From: Sulfitobacter pontiacus
GTDB lineage: Bacteria; Pseudomonadota; Alphaproteobacteria; Rhodobacterales; Rhodobacteraceae
Direction: 5' to 3'
Length of the DNA: 64,000 nucleotides
Assembly: GCF_040790665.1 (NCBI RefSeq)
Contig: NZ_CP160849.1
Location: 434,001 to 498,000, forward strand
Program-made: the position numbers and the translations under genes
Shown: positions 52,636-61,520 of the stretch, in pieces
Layout: every line of letters begins with the position of its first letter
How positions within the stretch are numbered: position 1 is the stretch's first letter
Notes under the pieces: generated by a model
What the model saw: the letters and a program-made list of their open reading frames with translations, nothing else
Told to the model about the DNA's origin: nothing
Databases searched by the model: none

Positions 52636-52663
52636 GGGAGGGGGCAGAGCTTGCCACCCTCCC
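52636..52663 (+). other. Hairpin upstream of the Zn alcohol dehydrogenase
   Basis: GGGAGGGGGCA (52636-52646) pairs with TGCCACCCTCCC with one bulged A and a 5-nt loop. It may be the old terminator region left after the MFS deletion; no T-run. Confidence 0.4.
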
Positions 52664-52693
52664 CCAAAACTCACGCGCCCGGAAGGACCCGTT

Positions 52694-53785
52694 ATGCCGT
52701 TGATCAAAGCCGCCGTTTGCCATGAATTTGGTGCTCCTCTGAAAATCGAAGACGTAGAACTCCGCGCCCCCGAGGGGGCAGAGGTCGAGGTGACGCTGGA
52801 TGCCGTAGCGATCTGCCATTCGGACATTTCCTTTGCCAGTGGGGGCTGGGGCGGATCGCTGCCCGCGGTCTATGGTCACGAGGCCGCGGGACGGGTGACC
52901 GCTGTGGGCGACAGGGTAAGCGGCGTCTCGGTCGGGGATAGCGTCGTGGTCACGCTGATCCGCGCCTGCGGCAGCTGCCCCAACTGCGCCAGCGGTCGTC
53001 CTGTGATCTGCGAAACCCCCTATGACGGCGACACCGGCCCGCTGAAAACCAAAGACGGCGGCAAGCTGCATCAGGCCATGGCATCCGGTGCCTTTGCCGA
53101 AAAAGTCGTTGTGGATCAGGCGCAGGTCGTCAGGATCAGCGCCGATATTCCCAAGGATGCCGCCAGCCTGATCGCCTGCGGGGTGATCACCGGCGTCGGT
53201 GCGGTGGTCAATGCTGCGCAATTGCGGGCCGGTCAAGACGTTGTGGTCATCGGCGCCGGTGGCGTCGGGCTGAACGCCATTCAGGGCGCGCGCATCGCCG
53301 GGGCCCGCCGCATCGTCGCCGTGGATATGAGCGCCGAGAAGCTGGAGATCGCCAAGGAGTTCGGGGCCACGGATGGTATCCTTGCCACCGAAGACAAACC
53401 CTGGGGGCAGTTGGGACAGGCGATTGGCCGCAAGGGCGTGGATGCGGTGATCGTGACCGTTGGGGCGATCCCTGCCTATAACGACGCCCCGAAATACCTT
53501 GCCGCGGGGGGGCGTGTGGTCATGGTCGGCATGCCTCATATCGGCGACGGCGCGACCTATGACCCCGGCACATTCGCCGCAATGGGTCAGGGCACGGTCG
53601 GCTCCAAAATGGGCGATGTGGTGATCCAGCGCGATATTCCGTGGATGGTCGATCTATATGCCCAAGGACGGCTGAAACTGGACGAGCTTATCTCGGGGCG
53701 GTGGTCGCTGGAGCAGATCAACGACGCGATCGAGGATACCAAGACCGGTGCCGCGCGGCGCAATGTCATCCTGTTTGACCGCTAG
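52694..53785 (+). CDS. Zinc-dependent alcohol dehydrogenase
   Basis: Medium-chain Zn-dependent dehydrogenase of 363 residues. The catalytic zinc ligands are in ICHSDI and YGHEAAG, the structural zinc loop is CGSCPNCASGRPVIC, and the Rossmann motif is VIGAGGVGLNAIQGA. The start has GGAAGG 7 nt upstream. The oxidised alcohol is unknown; class III/formaldehyde-type and long-chain alcohol enzymes share these motifs. It is followed after 63 nt by an enolase-superfamily dehydratase. Confidence 0.92.
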   Translation: MPLIKAAVCHEFGAPLKIEDVELRAPEGAEVEVTLDAVAICHSDISFASGGWGGSLPAVYGHEAAGRVTAVGDRVSGVSVGDSVVVTLIRACGSCPNCASGRPVICETPYDGDTGPLKTKDGGKLHQAMASGAFAEKVVVDQAQVVRISADIPKDAASLIACGVITGVGAVVNAAQLRAGQDVVVIGAGGVGLNAIQGARIAGARRIVAVDMSAEKLEIAKEFGATDGILATEDKPWGQLGQAIGRKGVDAVIVTVGAIPAYNDAPKYLAAGGRVVMVGMPHIGDGATYDPGTFAAMGQGTVGSKMGDVVIQRDIPWMVDLYAQGRLKLDELISGRWSLEQINDAIEDTKTGAARRNVILFDR

Positions 53786-53791
53786 CGCCAC

Positions 53792-53840
53792 GGGGGCCAG
53801 CCCCCGCACCCCCGGGATTTTGAACCATTTGGAAAAGAGG
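53792..53840. repeat. GC-rich intergenic repeat, copy 4
   Basis: GGGGGCCAGCCCCC head, then GCACCCCCGGGATTTTGAAC and CATTTGGAAAAGAGG. The distal AGAGG may serve as part of the ribosome binding site of the next gene. Confidence 0.75.
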
Positions 53841-53848
53841 ATCACGCG

Positions 53849-55081
53849 ATGAAATTGCAAGATCTTGAGGTTATCGTCACAGCGCCCCCTGCCCCCGGTT
53901 GGGGCGGGCGCTATTGGATATTGGTCAAGCTGACCACGGATACCGGCATTGTAGGCTGGGGCGAATGCTATGCCGCGTCGGTCGGGCCGCAGGCCATGCG
54001 CGCGGTGATCGAGGATGTTTTTGCACGTCACATGCAGGGCGAGAATCCCGAAAACATCGAGCTGATGTACCGCCGCGCCTATTCGTCAGGCTTTACCCAG
54101 CGGCCCGACCCGACCGTCATGGGCGCGTTTTCGGGGCTGGAGATCGCCTGCTGGGATATTCTGGGCAAGGATCGGGATCGTCCGGTCTATGCCTTGATCG
54201 GCGGCAGGATGAACGAGCGCGTGCGGGGCTATACCTATCTCTACCCGCTGCCGCATCACGATATGACCGCCTTCTGGACCTCGCCCGAGATGGCGGCGGA
54301 ATCGGCGCTGGACTGTGTGGCGCGTGGCTATACCGCGATCAAGTTCGATCCGGCGGGGCCCTATACCATGCGCGGCGGGCATATGCCGGCGATGACCGAC
54401 ATCTCGCAATCTGTCGCCTTTTGCAAAGCGATCCGCGCGGCCGTTGGCGACAAGGCCGATCTGCTGTTCGGCACCCACGGGCAATTCACCACCGCAGGCG
54501 CGATCCGTTTGGGGAACGCCATCGCGCCCTATAGCCCGCTCTGGTACGAAGAGCCGATCCCGCCGGATGCGGTGGAGCAGATGGCCGCCGTAGCGCGTGC
54601 CGTGCCGATCCCAGTCGCGACCGGAGAACGGCTGACCACCAAGGCCGAGTTTGCGCCGGTGCTGCGGTCCGGGGCGGCGGCGATCCTGCAGCCTGCCTTG
54701 GGCCGTGTCGGTGGCATCTGGGAAGCCAAGAAGATCGCCGCCATGGCAGAGGTCTATAACGCGCAAATTGCGCCGCATCTTTATGCGGGCCCGGTGGAAT
54801 GGGCGGCCAATATCCATCTGGCCACGTCGATCCCCAATATCCTGATGTGCGAATGTATCGAGACGCCCTTCCACGACCAGTTGATCAAGAGCACGATCAA
54901 GGTGGAGGACGGGTTTATCACAGCCCCCACCGCAGCCGGTTTGGGCATTGAGGTGGACGAGGCATTGGCCCGCGCGCATCCGTATACCGGCAACGGGCTG
55001 CACCTGGAAATGCAGTCAGCGCCTTGTGATTACGTCAACGGGAATGCGTTTGAAGGGGGGGCACCGTCGGTCAAATCCTGA
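53849..55081 (+). CDS. Mandelate racemase/muconate lactonising enzyme-type dehydratase
   Basis: Enolase-superfamily protein of the mandelate racemase subgroup, 410 residues: N-terminal capping domain and a TIM barrel. Acidic metal ligands are seen in YEEPIPP and ATGERL, and the late His in IAPHLYAGPVEWAANIH. The segment where the first Asp ligand is expected reads LLFGTHGQFT, without an Asp at the usual place, so metal binding may differ. Relatives dehydrate sugar acids or isomerise sugar lactones. Substrate unknown. Confidence 0.88.
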   Translation: MKLQDLEVIVTAPPAPGWGGRYWILVKLTTDTGIVGWGECYAASVGPQAMRAVIEDVFARHMQGENPENIELMYRRAYSSGFTQRPDPTVMGAFSGLEIACWDILGKDRDRPVYALIGGRMNERVRGYTYLYPLPHHDMTAFWTSPEMAAESALDCVARGYTAIKFDPAGPYTMRGGHMPAMTDISQSVAFCKAIRAAVGDKADLLFGTHGQFTTAGAIRLGNAIAPYSPLWYEEPIPPDAVEQMAAVARAVPIPVATGERLTTKAEFAPVLRSGAAAILQPALGRVGGIWEAKKIAAMAEVYNAQIAPHLYAGPVEWAANIHLATSIPNILMCECIETPFHDQLIKSTIKVEDGFITAPTAAGLGIEVDEALARAHPYTGNGLHLEMQSAPCDYVNGNAFEGGAPSVKS

Positions 55082-55095
55082 CGGGTCCGGTGGTA

Positions 55096-55117
55096 TGAGG
55101 GGGCCGCAGCCCCCTCA
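55096..55117. terminator. Bidirectional hairpin terminator
   Basis: A perfect 9-bp stem TGAGGGGGC/GCCCCCTCA with a 4-nt loop, between the convergent dehydratase and glutaryl-CoA dehydrogenase genes. T-runs are absent, so this is likely but not certain. Confidence 0.65.
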
Positions 55118-55126
55118 GCCAGAGAT

Positions 55127-56350
55127 TTAGAAGAACGCCTGCAGGCCGGTCTGGGCGCGGCCCAGGATCAGCGCGTGCACGTCGTGCGTGCCTTCATAGG
55201 TGTTCACCGTCTCGAGGTTCATCATATGGCGGATCACCTGGAATTCGCCGCTGATGCCGTTGCCGCCGTGCATGTCGCGGGACATGCGGGCGATGTCCAG
55301 CGCCTTGCCGCAATTGTTGCGCTTGACGATAGAGATCATCTCGGGCGCGGCGTTGGCGTTGTCCATCAGACGACCCACTTGCAACGAGGCTTGCAGGCCA
55401 AGCGCGATTTCGGTCTGCATGTCGGCAAGTTTCTTTTGGAACAGCTGTGTCTGCGCCAGCGGCTTGTTGAACTGTTTGCGGTCCAGACCGTATTGACGCG
55501 AGGCGTGCCAGCAGAATTCAGCGGCCCCCAGTGCACCCCAGCTGATGCCATAGCGGGCGCGGTTAAGACAGCCGAACGGGCCTTTCAGACCTTCGACATG
55601 AGGCAGCAGGGCATCTTCGCCGACTTCGACGTTGTCCATCACGATCTCGCCAGTGATCGAGGCACGCAGCGACAGTTTGTTGCCGATTTTGGGCGCGGAC
55701 AGACCCTTCATGCCTTTTTCAAGGATGAAGCCGCGGATCTTGCCGCCGTGCTCTTCGGACTTGGCCCAGACCACGAAGACATCCGCGATCGGCGCGTTCG
55801 AAATCCACATCTTGGAGCCGGTCAGCTTGTAGCCGTTGGCGGTTTTCACCGCACGGGTTTTCATGCCCGCAGGGTCAGAGCCTGCATCGGGTTCTGTCAG
55901 GCCAAAGCAGCCGATGAATTCGCCGCTGGACAGTTTGGGTAGATACTTCATCCGCTGCTCTTCCGAGCCATAGGCGTAGATCGGGTACATGACGAGGCTG
56001 GATTGCACGGACATCATCGACCGATAGCCGCTGTCCACACGTTCCACTTCGCGCGCAACCAGACCGTAAGACACATAATTGCCGCCCAAGCCGCCGTATT
56101 GTTCGGGCACGGTGACACCCAGAAGGCCCATGTCGCCCATCTCGCGGAAGATCGCGGGGTCGGTGGTTTCATTGGCGAAAGCGTCGATCACGCGGGGCTG
56201 CAGTTTTTCCTGCGCATAGGCGCGCGCGCTTTCCTGGATCATGCGTTCGTCTTCGGTCAGCTGTTCGTTCAGGCGGAACGCATCCGCCCAATCAAAGCTG
56301 CCCATGTCGGGGGCGTCTTTGGCTTTCAATACGGGCAATTCGGTGCTCAT
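55127..56350 (-). CDS. gcdH: Glutaryl-CoA dehydrogenase
   Basis: Acyl-CoA dehydrogenase family flavoprotein, 407 residues, that oxidises and decarboxylates glutaryl-CoA to crotonyl-CoA in lysine/tryptophan breakdown. GCDH-type features are [20 protein letters not shown], the Arg-containing [13 protein letters not shown] region and the catalytic Glu in [20 protein letters not shown]. The divergent LysR gene 83 nt away is a likely regulator. The assignment over other acyl-CoA dehydrogenases is strong by motif. Confidence 0.92.
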   Translation of the reverse strand: MSTELPVLKAKDAPDMGSFDWADAFRLNEQLTEDERMIQESARAYAQEKLQPRVIDAFANETTDPAIFREMGDMGLLGVTVPEQYGGLGGNYVSYGLVAREVERVDSGYRSMMSVQSSLVMYPIYAYGSEEQRMKYLPKLSSGEFIGCFGLTEPDAGSDPAGMKTRAVKTANGYKLTGSKMWISNAPIADVFVVWAKSEEHGGKIRGFILEKGMKGLSAPKIGNKLSLRASITGEIVMDNVEVGEDALLPHVEGLKGPFGCLNRARYGISWGALGAAEFCWHASRQYGLDRKQFNKPLAQTQLFQKKLADMQTEIALGLQASLQVGRLMDNANAAPEMISIVKRNNCGKALDIARMSRDMHGGNGISGEFQVIRHMMNLETVNTYEGTHDVHALILGRAQTGLQAFF

Positions 56351-56433
56351 GGTATGTCCTCCTCGGGGTTCGGATTTGGGCGCAGTATTGCAAAGCCCGG
56401 CGGCAATGACTATCGCTGGTTACTCCTGAACCT

Positions 56434-57342
56434 ATGAGTCAAAGTCATATGATCGCCCCGCGTCGCTTCCTTCCGTCGGTCAACGCCCTGCTCGCATTCG
56501 AGGCAGTGGCACGCTTGGGCAGTGCCACATTGGCGGCGCAGGAACTGTCCCTGACGCAAAGCGCGATCAGCCGGCAACTCAAGACGCTAGAGGCGCAGTT
56601 GAATGTGGCGCTGCTGGATCGCCAGGGGCGTCAGCTGGTACTGACAGAGGCGGGAAAAAGCTATGTTATTCAGGTGCGTGACGTTTTGAACAGGCTGGCT
56701 CAGGCATCCATCACCGCGCGCACGAACCCGATTGCGGGGGCGCTGAACCTTGCCATTCTGCCGGGGTTCGGCATGCATTGGCTGGCCCCGCGGTTGCGCG
56801 ACTTTGCCCAGTCCCACCCGGAGGTGACGGTGAACCTCAGCACGCGGTTGCATCCGTTTTCCTTCCAGAACAGCCCCTTTGACGCTGCAATACATTTTGG
56901 CAAGGAAGACTGGCCCGGCGTGCGCTATTTGCCGCTGATGCCCGAGACGGTGGTCCCCGTCTGCGCGCCCGAACTGCTGACCGAACCGCTGGAGGATCCC
57001 AGCCAGATCCTGAGGTATGCGCTGCTGCATCTGGAGACCCGCCCGCGCGGCTGGTCGCGGTGGCTGAGCGCGCTTGGTGTCACGCAAGAACCCCCTGCCG
57101 GCATGATGTTCGACCAGTTCTCAACCATGGCGCAGGCGGCGGTGCACGGGTTGGGCGTGGCGCTGCTTCCTACCTTTTCGGCCGAGCCCTACCTGCGAGA
57201 CGGGCAGCTTGTGCTGGCATCAACGCAGACGACACAGAGCATCGGGAATTACTACCTCGTCTGGCCCGAGGACCGTGCCGAAACCGCGGCCTTGCAGTCG
57301 TTCAAGACGTGGCTCGACGGGCAAACGGGTCAGGTTCTTTAG
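56434..57342 (+). CDS. LysR family transcriptional regulator
   Basis: LysR-type regulator of 302 residues, GcvA-like. The N-terminal helix-turn-helix is LGSATLAAQELSLTQSAISR, followed by the linker helix LKTLEAQLNVALLDRQGR; the effector domain fills the rest. Alternative ATG 56449 is possible. It is divergent from gcdH, the usual arrangement for a LysR activator and its target, and is inferred to control it. Confidence 0.9.
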   Translation: MSQSHMIAPRRFLPSVNALLAFEAVARLGSATLAAQELSLTQSAISRQLKTLEAQLNVALLDRQGRQLVLTEAGKSYVIQVRDVLNRLAQASITARTNPIAGALNLAILPGFGMHWLAPRLRDFAQSHPEVTVNLSTRLHPFSFQNSPFDAAIHFGKEDWPGVRYLPLMPETVVPVCAPELLTEPLEDPSQILRYALLHLETRPRGWSRWLSALGVTQEPPAGMMFDQFSTMAQAAVHGLGVALLPTFSAEPYLRDGQLVLASTQTTQSIGNYYLVWPEDRAETAALQSFKTWLDGQTGQVL

Positions 57343-57419
57343 CATAGGCCAAGGTTCTGAGGCATATCCGCCCTATTTCCGCCGCAATCCTGCATTAGCA
57401 CACCCTTCATCAGTTTTAA

Positions 57420-57437
57420 GGGGGGGGGGCCCCTTTT
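57420..57437. repeat. Homopolymeric G10 tract followed by C4 T4
   Basis: Ten G residues (57420-57429), then CCCC and TTTT, 17 nt upstream of the next start codon. The run could also be an assembly error. Confidence 0.7.
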
Positions 57438-57453
57438 GAAAGGGAGCATGGAT

Positions 57454-57810
57454 ATGCCAATTTCACTTACCAAACTCATTTCTGCTGGCGCGACAGCGGT
57501 CACACTTGCGGCTGCCACCGCAGCGACCGCGCAAACCCACGACGTCGTGATCTTTGACGACGCCTTCTTTCCTGCCGTGATCTATGTCGACGCCGGGGAC
57601 GAGCTGCGCTTTGTCAACAACGCCAGCGCCGCGCGCAACGTCAGCGCGGGTGACGGGTCGTGGTCATCCGGCACGCTGGAAACCGGCAGCAGCTTTAGCC
57701 AAACGGTAGAGGCAAACAGCCAAGTGACCTTTATCGGCACGTCGCTTGGGGAAAACCCCAAAAGCTACTCCGGCGAGATCAGCTTTGACCCCGCACCGCT
57801 GAGCGAGTGA
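57454..57810 (+). CDS. Secreted cupredoxin-like protein lacking copper ligands
   Basis: A 118-residue secreted protein: signal peptide (ISAGATAVTLAAATAATAQT, cleavage about residue 27) and a cupredoxin-like beta sandwich (FFPAVIYVDAGDELRFVNNA). It has no Cys, and Ala stands where the first His ligand (HxV region) is expected, so a type-1 copper site cannot form. ATG at 57454 is 7 nt from GGGAG and is preferred over ATG 57448. The function is unknown; it could be a structural relative of plastocyanin/azurin. Confidence 0.78.
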   Translation: MPISLTKLISAGATAVTLAAATAATAQTHDVVIFDDAFFPAVIYVDAGDELRFVNNASAARNVSAGDGSWSSGTLETGSSFSQTVEANSQVTFIGTSLGENPKSYSGEISFDPAPLSE

Positions 57811-57850
57811 TCGGGTCCATCTCTGCGCTTGTCGCAGGTGCTTGAAATAA

Positions 57851-57886
57851 AAACGGCGCGCCCCTGTTTCCAGCGGCGCGCCGTTT
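57851..57886. terminator. Bidirectional terminator
   Basis: A perfect 12-bp stem AAACGGCGCGCC/GGCGCGCCGTTT with a 12-nt loop, between the convergent cupredoxin-like and 5'-nucleotidase genes. Confidence 0.88.
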
Positions 57887-57908
57887 CGCATTGACATGGC
57901 GATGTGGC

Positions 57909-59465
57909 TTACTTCACCGTGATGCGGCCATCGGTATAGGGCGTATAGGCCCCGTTGGCGGCGATGAATTCAGCCGTCACATCCGCCAGATCGGGACCGT
58001 AGTCATAGGCGTTCTGCGCAGAGGTAAACGGCGCATAGCCGTCGCCGCCATTGCGCACATAGTTGTTGGACACGACGCCATAGGTTTTTTCGGGATCAAG
58101 CGGCATGCCGGATACGGTGACATCGCTGATGCGGCTGCCCGGCTCGGCGCTGGTGTCCACGGTAAAGGTCATGCCCGCCACTTGCGGGAAACGACCTGCG
58201 ACCTCTTCGATCTGGCTCACGCCATTTTCCAGCGCCTCTACCAATGCCGCACCGGTGACCTGAAAGGTCGACAGGGTGTTCTGGAACGGCAGCACCGCCA
58301 GCACTTCGCCCATGGTCACCTCTCCGGCGTCGATGGAAGAGCGCAAGCCGCCGCTGTTCTGGATCGCGACCTCGATCCCCTGATCCGCCACACGGGCCAG
58401 CATCGCATCGGCGACGAGATTGCCCATCTGACATTCCTGCACGCGGCAGACCGACCGGTCGCCCTCGATCGGTTCGGTGGTTTCGGCGACGACTTTGCTG
58501 CGCAGTTCTTCAAGCGGTTGGGCCAGTTCGCCGATACGGGCGACGGTGGTCTCGTCCTCTGCGACGCCTGCGTCGATCAGGATCGGATCGCCCGACGCTT
58601 CCTTGATCTTACCCTCGTCATCGAAGGTCACGTTCAGCTCGCCCAGATATTTACCGTAGGCATAGGCCTGCACGATCGCCGTATCCTTGACCATCGTCGG
58701 ATAGGCCCCTTCGGCTTTTTCATCGGTATTGGACAGCAGCGTATTGGTGTGCCCGCCGACGATCACATCAACACCTGTGGTATTCTCGGCGACCATCTGA
58801 TCGACCCCATAGCCCGAGTGGCTGAGCACGATGATCTTGTTGATACCCTGCGCGGTCAGCAGATCGACCTCGCCCTGAACGGCAGCTACGGAATCGGTAA
58901 AGACAACGTTGTCTCCGGGGCTCGATAGTTCGTGAGTGTCTTCGGTGGTCAGCCCGATCAGGCCGATCTTTTCACCGCCACGCTCGATCACGGCAGATTT
59001 CGCCAGCTTGTCCGCCAGCAGCGGTTCGGCAGAGACATCGGCATTCGACATCAGGATGGGAAAGTCGATCGCCTCCATGAAACCGGCAAGCACTTCGGGG
59101 CCATCGTCGAATTCGTGGTTGCCCACAGTCATGCCGTCATAGCCCAGCATGTTCATCATCTCGGCTGCCATCTTGCCCTTGTAGTGGGTGTAGAACAGCG
59201 AGCCCTGAAACTGGTCCCCGCCGTCGACCAGCACATAGTTGTTGGTGCGGGCCTTGGCATCCTTGATCGCGTTGACCAGCCGTGCGGTGCCCCCGAAACA
59301 TTCACCGGCGGTATTGTCCTCGGCGGAACAAGGGCCATCGTATTTGCTGATCGGTTCAAACCGCGCGTGGAAATCATTGGTGTGCAGAATGGTCAGACTA
59401 TAATCCGCCGCTGCCATGCCCGAGGTCAGCGCAAGCGCTGCCGTGGCTGTCAGGAATCGTTTCAT
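57909..59465 (-). CDS. Periplasmic 5'-nucleotidase/metallophosphatase
   Basis: Secreted UshA/SoxB-type 5'-nucleotidase, 518 residues. A signal peptide (MKRFLTATAALALTSGMAAA) is followed by a calcineurin-type metallophosphatase domain (ILHTNDFHARFEP, VDGGDQFQGS, VGNHEFDDG, GGHTNT) and a C-terminal 5'-nucleotidase domain (NSGGLRSSID, NYVRNGGDGY). It probably releases phosphate and nucleosides from periplasmic nucleotides; no sox genes are adjacent, so a SoxB role is unlikely. Convergent with the cupredoxin-like gene. Confidence 0.93.
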   Translation of the reverse strand: MKRFLTATAALALTSGMAAADYSLTILHTNDFHARFEPISKYDGPCSAEDNTAGECFGGTARLVNAIKDAKARTNNYVLVDGGDQFQGSLFYTHYKGKMAAEMMNMLGYDGMTVGNHEFDDGPEVLAGFMEAIDFPILMSNADVSAEPLLADKLAKSAVIERGGEKIGLIGLTTEDTHELSSPGDNVVFTDSVAAVQGEVDLLTAQGINKIIVLSHSGYGVDQMVAENTTGVDVIVGGHTNTLLSNTDEKAEGAYPTMVKDTAIVQAYAYGKYLGELNVTFDDEGKIKEASGDPILIDAGVAEDETTVARIGELAQPLEELRSKVVAETTEPIEGDRSVCRVQECQMGNLVADAMLARVADQGIEVAIQNSGGLRSSIDAGEVTMGEVLAVLPFQNTLSTFQVTGAALVEALENGVSQIEEVAGRFPQVAGMTFTVDTSAEPGSRISDVTVSGMPLDPEKTYGVVSNNYVRNGGDGYAPFTSAQNAYDYGPDLADVTAEFIAANGAYTPYTDGRITVK

Positions 59466-59634
59466 GATGGGTCCCCCCTTTGGGTTGAATTATGCACCTA
59501 TGGTGACCCCCAGTTTGCCCCCTTGTCAAAGACCATCTGAGCGCAAACCCGCCCTTCCCCAAGGTCACCGCCCTACACTGCCGCAAAGCGCACAGCCCTT
59601 GACCGTTTGCACCGACCAAGGCATCACAGCGGCT

Positions 59635-59982
59635 ATGTTGATTTACAAAATTTTCCGCTCCGATGAATGGCAGGCCCTGCGCCGCGACGGCTCTACCACG
59701 GGCGCGCCGGTTGATGTCGCCGATGGCTATGTGCATTTCTCGACCTCTGAACAAGCGGCTGAAACCGCTGCGAAACACTTTGCCGGTGAGGCAGACCTGT
59801 TTCTTCTGGCCGTAGAGACCGACCGCCTTGGTGATGCGCTGAAATGGGAGGTGTCGCGCGGCGGCGCCAAGTTCCCGCATCTGTACCGCATGCTCATGCT
59901 AGAGGATGTGGTTTGGGCCCAGCCCCTGCCCTTGCTGAACGGGGCGCATGAATTTCCCGCTGGCTTTAAGGAAGCTGAATGA
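59635..59982 (+). CDS. DUF952 family protein
   Basis: A 115-residue DUF952 protein (MLIYKIFRSDEWQALRRDGS, then GYVHFSTSEQAAETAAKHF). The family resembles a glutathione S-transferase-adjacent or ADP-ribosyltransferase-like fold; its function is not established. The frame is open upstream, but ATG 59635 begins the family start. Its stop overlaps the DUF1330 gene (ATGA). Confidence 0.85.
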   Translation: MLIYKIFRSDEWQALRRDGSTTGAPVDVADGYVHFSTSEQAAETAAKHFAGEADLFLLAVETDRLGDALKWEVSRGGAKFPHLYRMLMLEDVVWAQPLPLLNGAHEFPAGFKEAE

Positions 59983-60413
59983 TGACAGGATATATCGACC
60001 CGGATCGCGCACAGTTCGACGCCTTCAAGGGGCTGGACCGCGACACGCCGCTGAATATGGTGAACCTTGTCAAACTGCGCGACAAGGCCGCCTACCCAGA
60101 CGATCACGCGCTGGCCGCCAAGGCGCTGACAGGGGCGCAAGCCTATAAGAACTACGGTGCGGAAAGTGGGCCGGTGCTGGCAGATGTCGGCGGATCGATC
60201 CTGTGGCGCGGCCAGTTCGAGGCGACGCTGATCGGCCCCTCGGACGAGGATTGGGATGTGATGTTCATCGCACAATACCCCAACGCCCACGCCTTTTTGC
60301 AGATGATCTCGGACCCGCGGTACAAACAGGCTGTGGTGCACCGTCAGGCCGCGGTTGTGACATCGCGCCTGATCCGCAGCGCACCGCTGCCCCTGACGGA
60401 TGAATTTGCATGA
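59979..60413 (+). CDS. DUF1330 family protein
   Basis: A 144-residue DUF1330/dimeric alpha-beta barrel protein ([13 protein letters not shown], then [20 protein letters not shown] and [11 protein letters not shown]). Function is unknown. It overlaps both neighbours by 4 nt (ATGA), linking DUF952, DUF1330 and pyrD in one coupled unit. Confidence 0.85.
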   Translation: MMTGYIDPDRAQFDAFKGLDRDTPLNMVNLVKLRDKAAYPDDHALAAKALTGAQAYKNYGAESGPVLADVGGSILWRGQFEATLIGPSDEDWDVMFIAQYPNAHAFLQMISDPRYKQAVVHRQAAVVTSRLIRSAPLPLTDEFA

Positions 60414-61453
60414 AGCGCATGGCCGAGCAGCTGGGGCTGCGCGCCCTGCATCAGGTTGACCCCGAAACGGCCCATGGTCTGGCAATCACCGCGCTGCGGC
60501 TTGGCTTGGCCCCTACCCCCGGTCCGGTCACATCGAAGCGGCTGAAAACCTCGCTTGCCGGGATGAGCCTGCCCAACCCTGTCGGCCTTGCCGCGGGGTT
60601 TGACAAGAACGCAACCGCCGTCGCGCCGCTGTCCAACGCGGGTTTCGGCTTTATCGAGGTCGGGGCCGCCACGCCCCTGCCCCAACCCGGCAATGACAAA
60701 CCCCGTCTGTTCCGCCTGACCGAGGACCGCGCGGCGATCAACCGCTTTGGCTTCAACAACGAAGGCATGCAGGCGATCTGCACGCGTCTGGCGCGCCGTG
60801 GCGCGGGCGTGCCCGTGGGGCTCAACCTTGGGGCCAACAAGACCAGCACCGACCGCGCCGCCGATTTCGCCCGCGTGATGGAGCTTGCCCGCGATCACGT
60901 GGATTTCGCCACGGTCAATGTATCCTCGCCCAATACCGAAAAGCTGCGTGACCTGCAGGGCAAGGCCGCCCTCGCAGCACTTCTGGCCGGCGTGATGGAG
61001 GTGCGCGGCGATACGCCCGTGTTCCTGAAAATCGCCCCCGACCTCACCGAGGCGGAGATCGCCGATGTGGCCGAGGTCGCCAATGACGCAGATGTTGCCG
61101 CGATCATTGCCACGAATACAACGCTGGACCGCACCGGCCTGAAGAACGCGCAGCGTGACCAGATGGGGGGGCTGTCGGGCGAGCCCCTGTTCGAAAAATC
61201 CACGCGCGTGCTGGCGCGCCTGTCGACGCTTACCGATATTCCGCTGGTGGGCGTCGGGGGCATCAGCTCGGCCGAGGATGCCTATGCCAAAATCTGCGCA
61301 GGCGCTTCGGCGGTGCAGCTTTATACGGCGCTGGTCTATGGCGGGCTGTCACTGGCGGCGGATATCGCCAAGGGGCTCGACAAACTGCTGAAGCAGGACG
61401 GGTTTGACACCGTGGCCGATGCCGTGGGCAGCAACCGCAGCGCTTGGCTTTGA
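60410..61453 (+). CDS. pyrD: Dihydroorotate dehydrogenase (quinone), class 2
   Basis: Oxidises dihydroorotate to orotate in pyrimidine synthesis, using membrane quinone. The 347-residue protein has [43 protein letters not shown] with the catalytic Ser region, and [17 protein letters not shown]. The N-terminal helix pair and length fit the membrane-associated class 2. It is translationally coupled to DUF1330. Confidence 0.96.
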   Translation: MKRMAEQLGLRALHQVDPETAHGLAITALRLGLAPTPGPVTSKRLKTSLAGMSLPNPVGLAAGFDKNATAVAPLSNAGFGFIEVGAATPLPQPGNDKPRLFRLTEDRAAINRFGFNNEGMQAICTRLARRGAGVPVGLNLGANKTSTDRAADFARVMELARDHVDFATVNVSSPNTEKLRDLQGKAALAALLAGVMEVRGDTPVFLKIAPDLTEAEIADVAEVANDADVAAIIATNTTLDRTGLKNAQRDQMGGLSGEPLFEKSTRVLARLSTLTDIPLVGVGGISSAEDAYAKICAGASAVQLYTALVYGGLSLAADIAKGLDKLLKQDGFDTVADAVGSNRSAWL

Positions 61454-61520
61454 CAGGACGCCCCGGCGCAGATCGGGGCGCTATCCGCGCGACTTCGCCC
61501 CGACCCTGCGCGGGCGGGGC

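Noticed and set aside
56351-56433. LysR binding site between gcdH and the LysR gene
   Set aside because: TGACT and AGTCA are 25 bp apart and do not fit the usual T-N11-A box; not distinctive enough.
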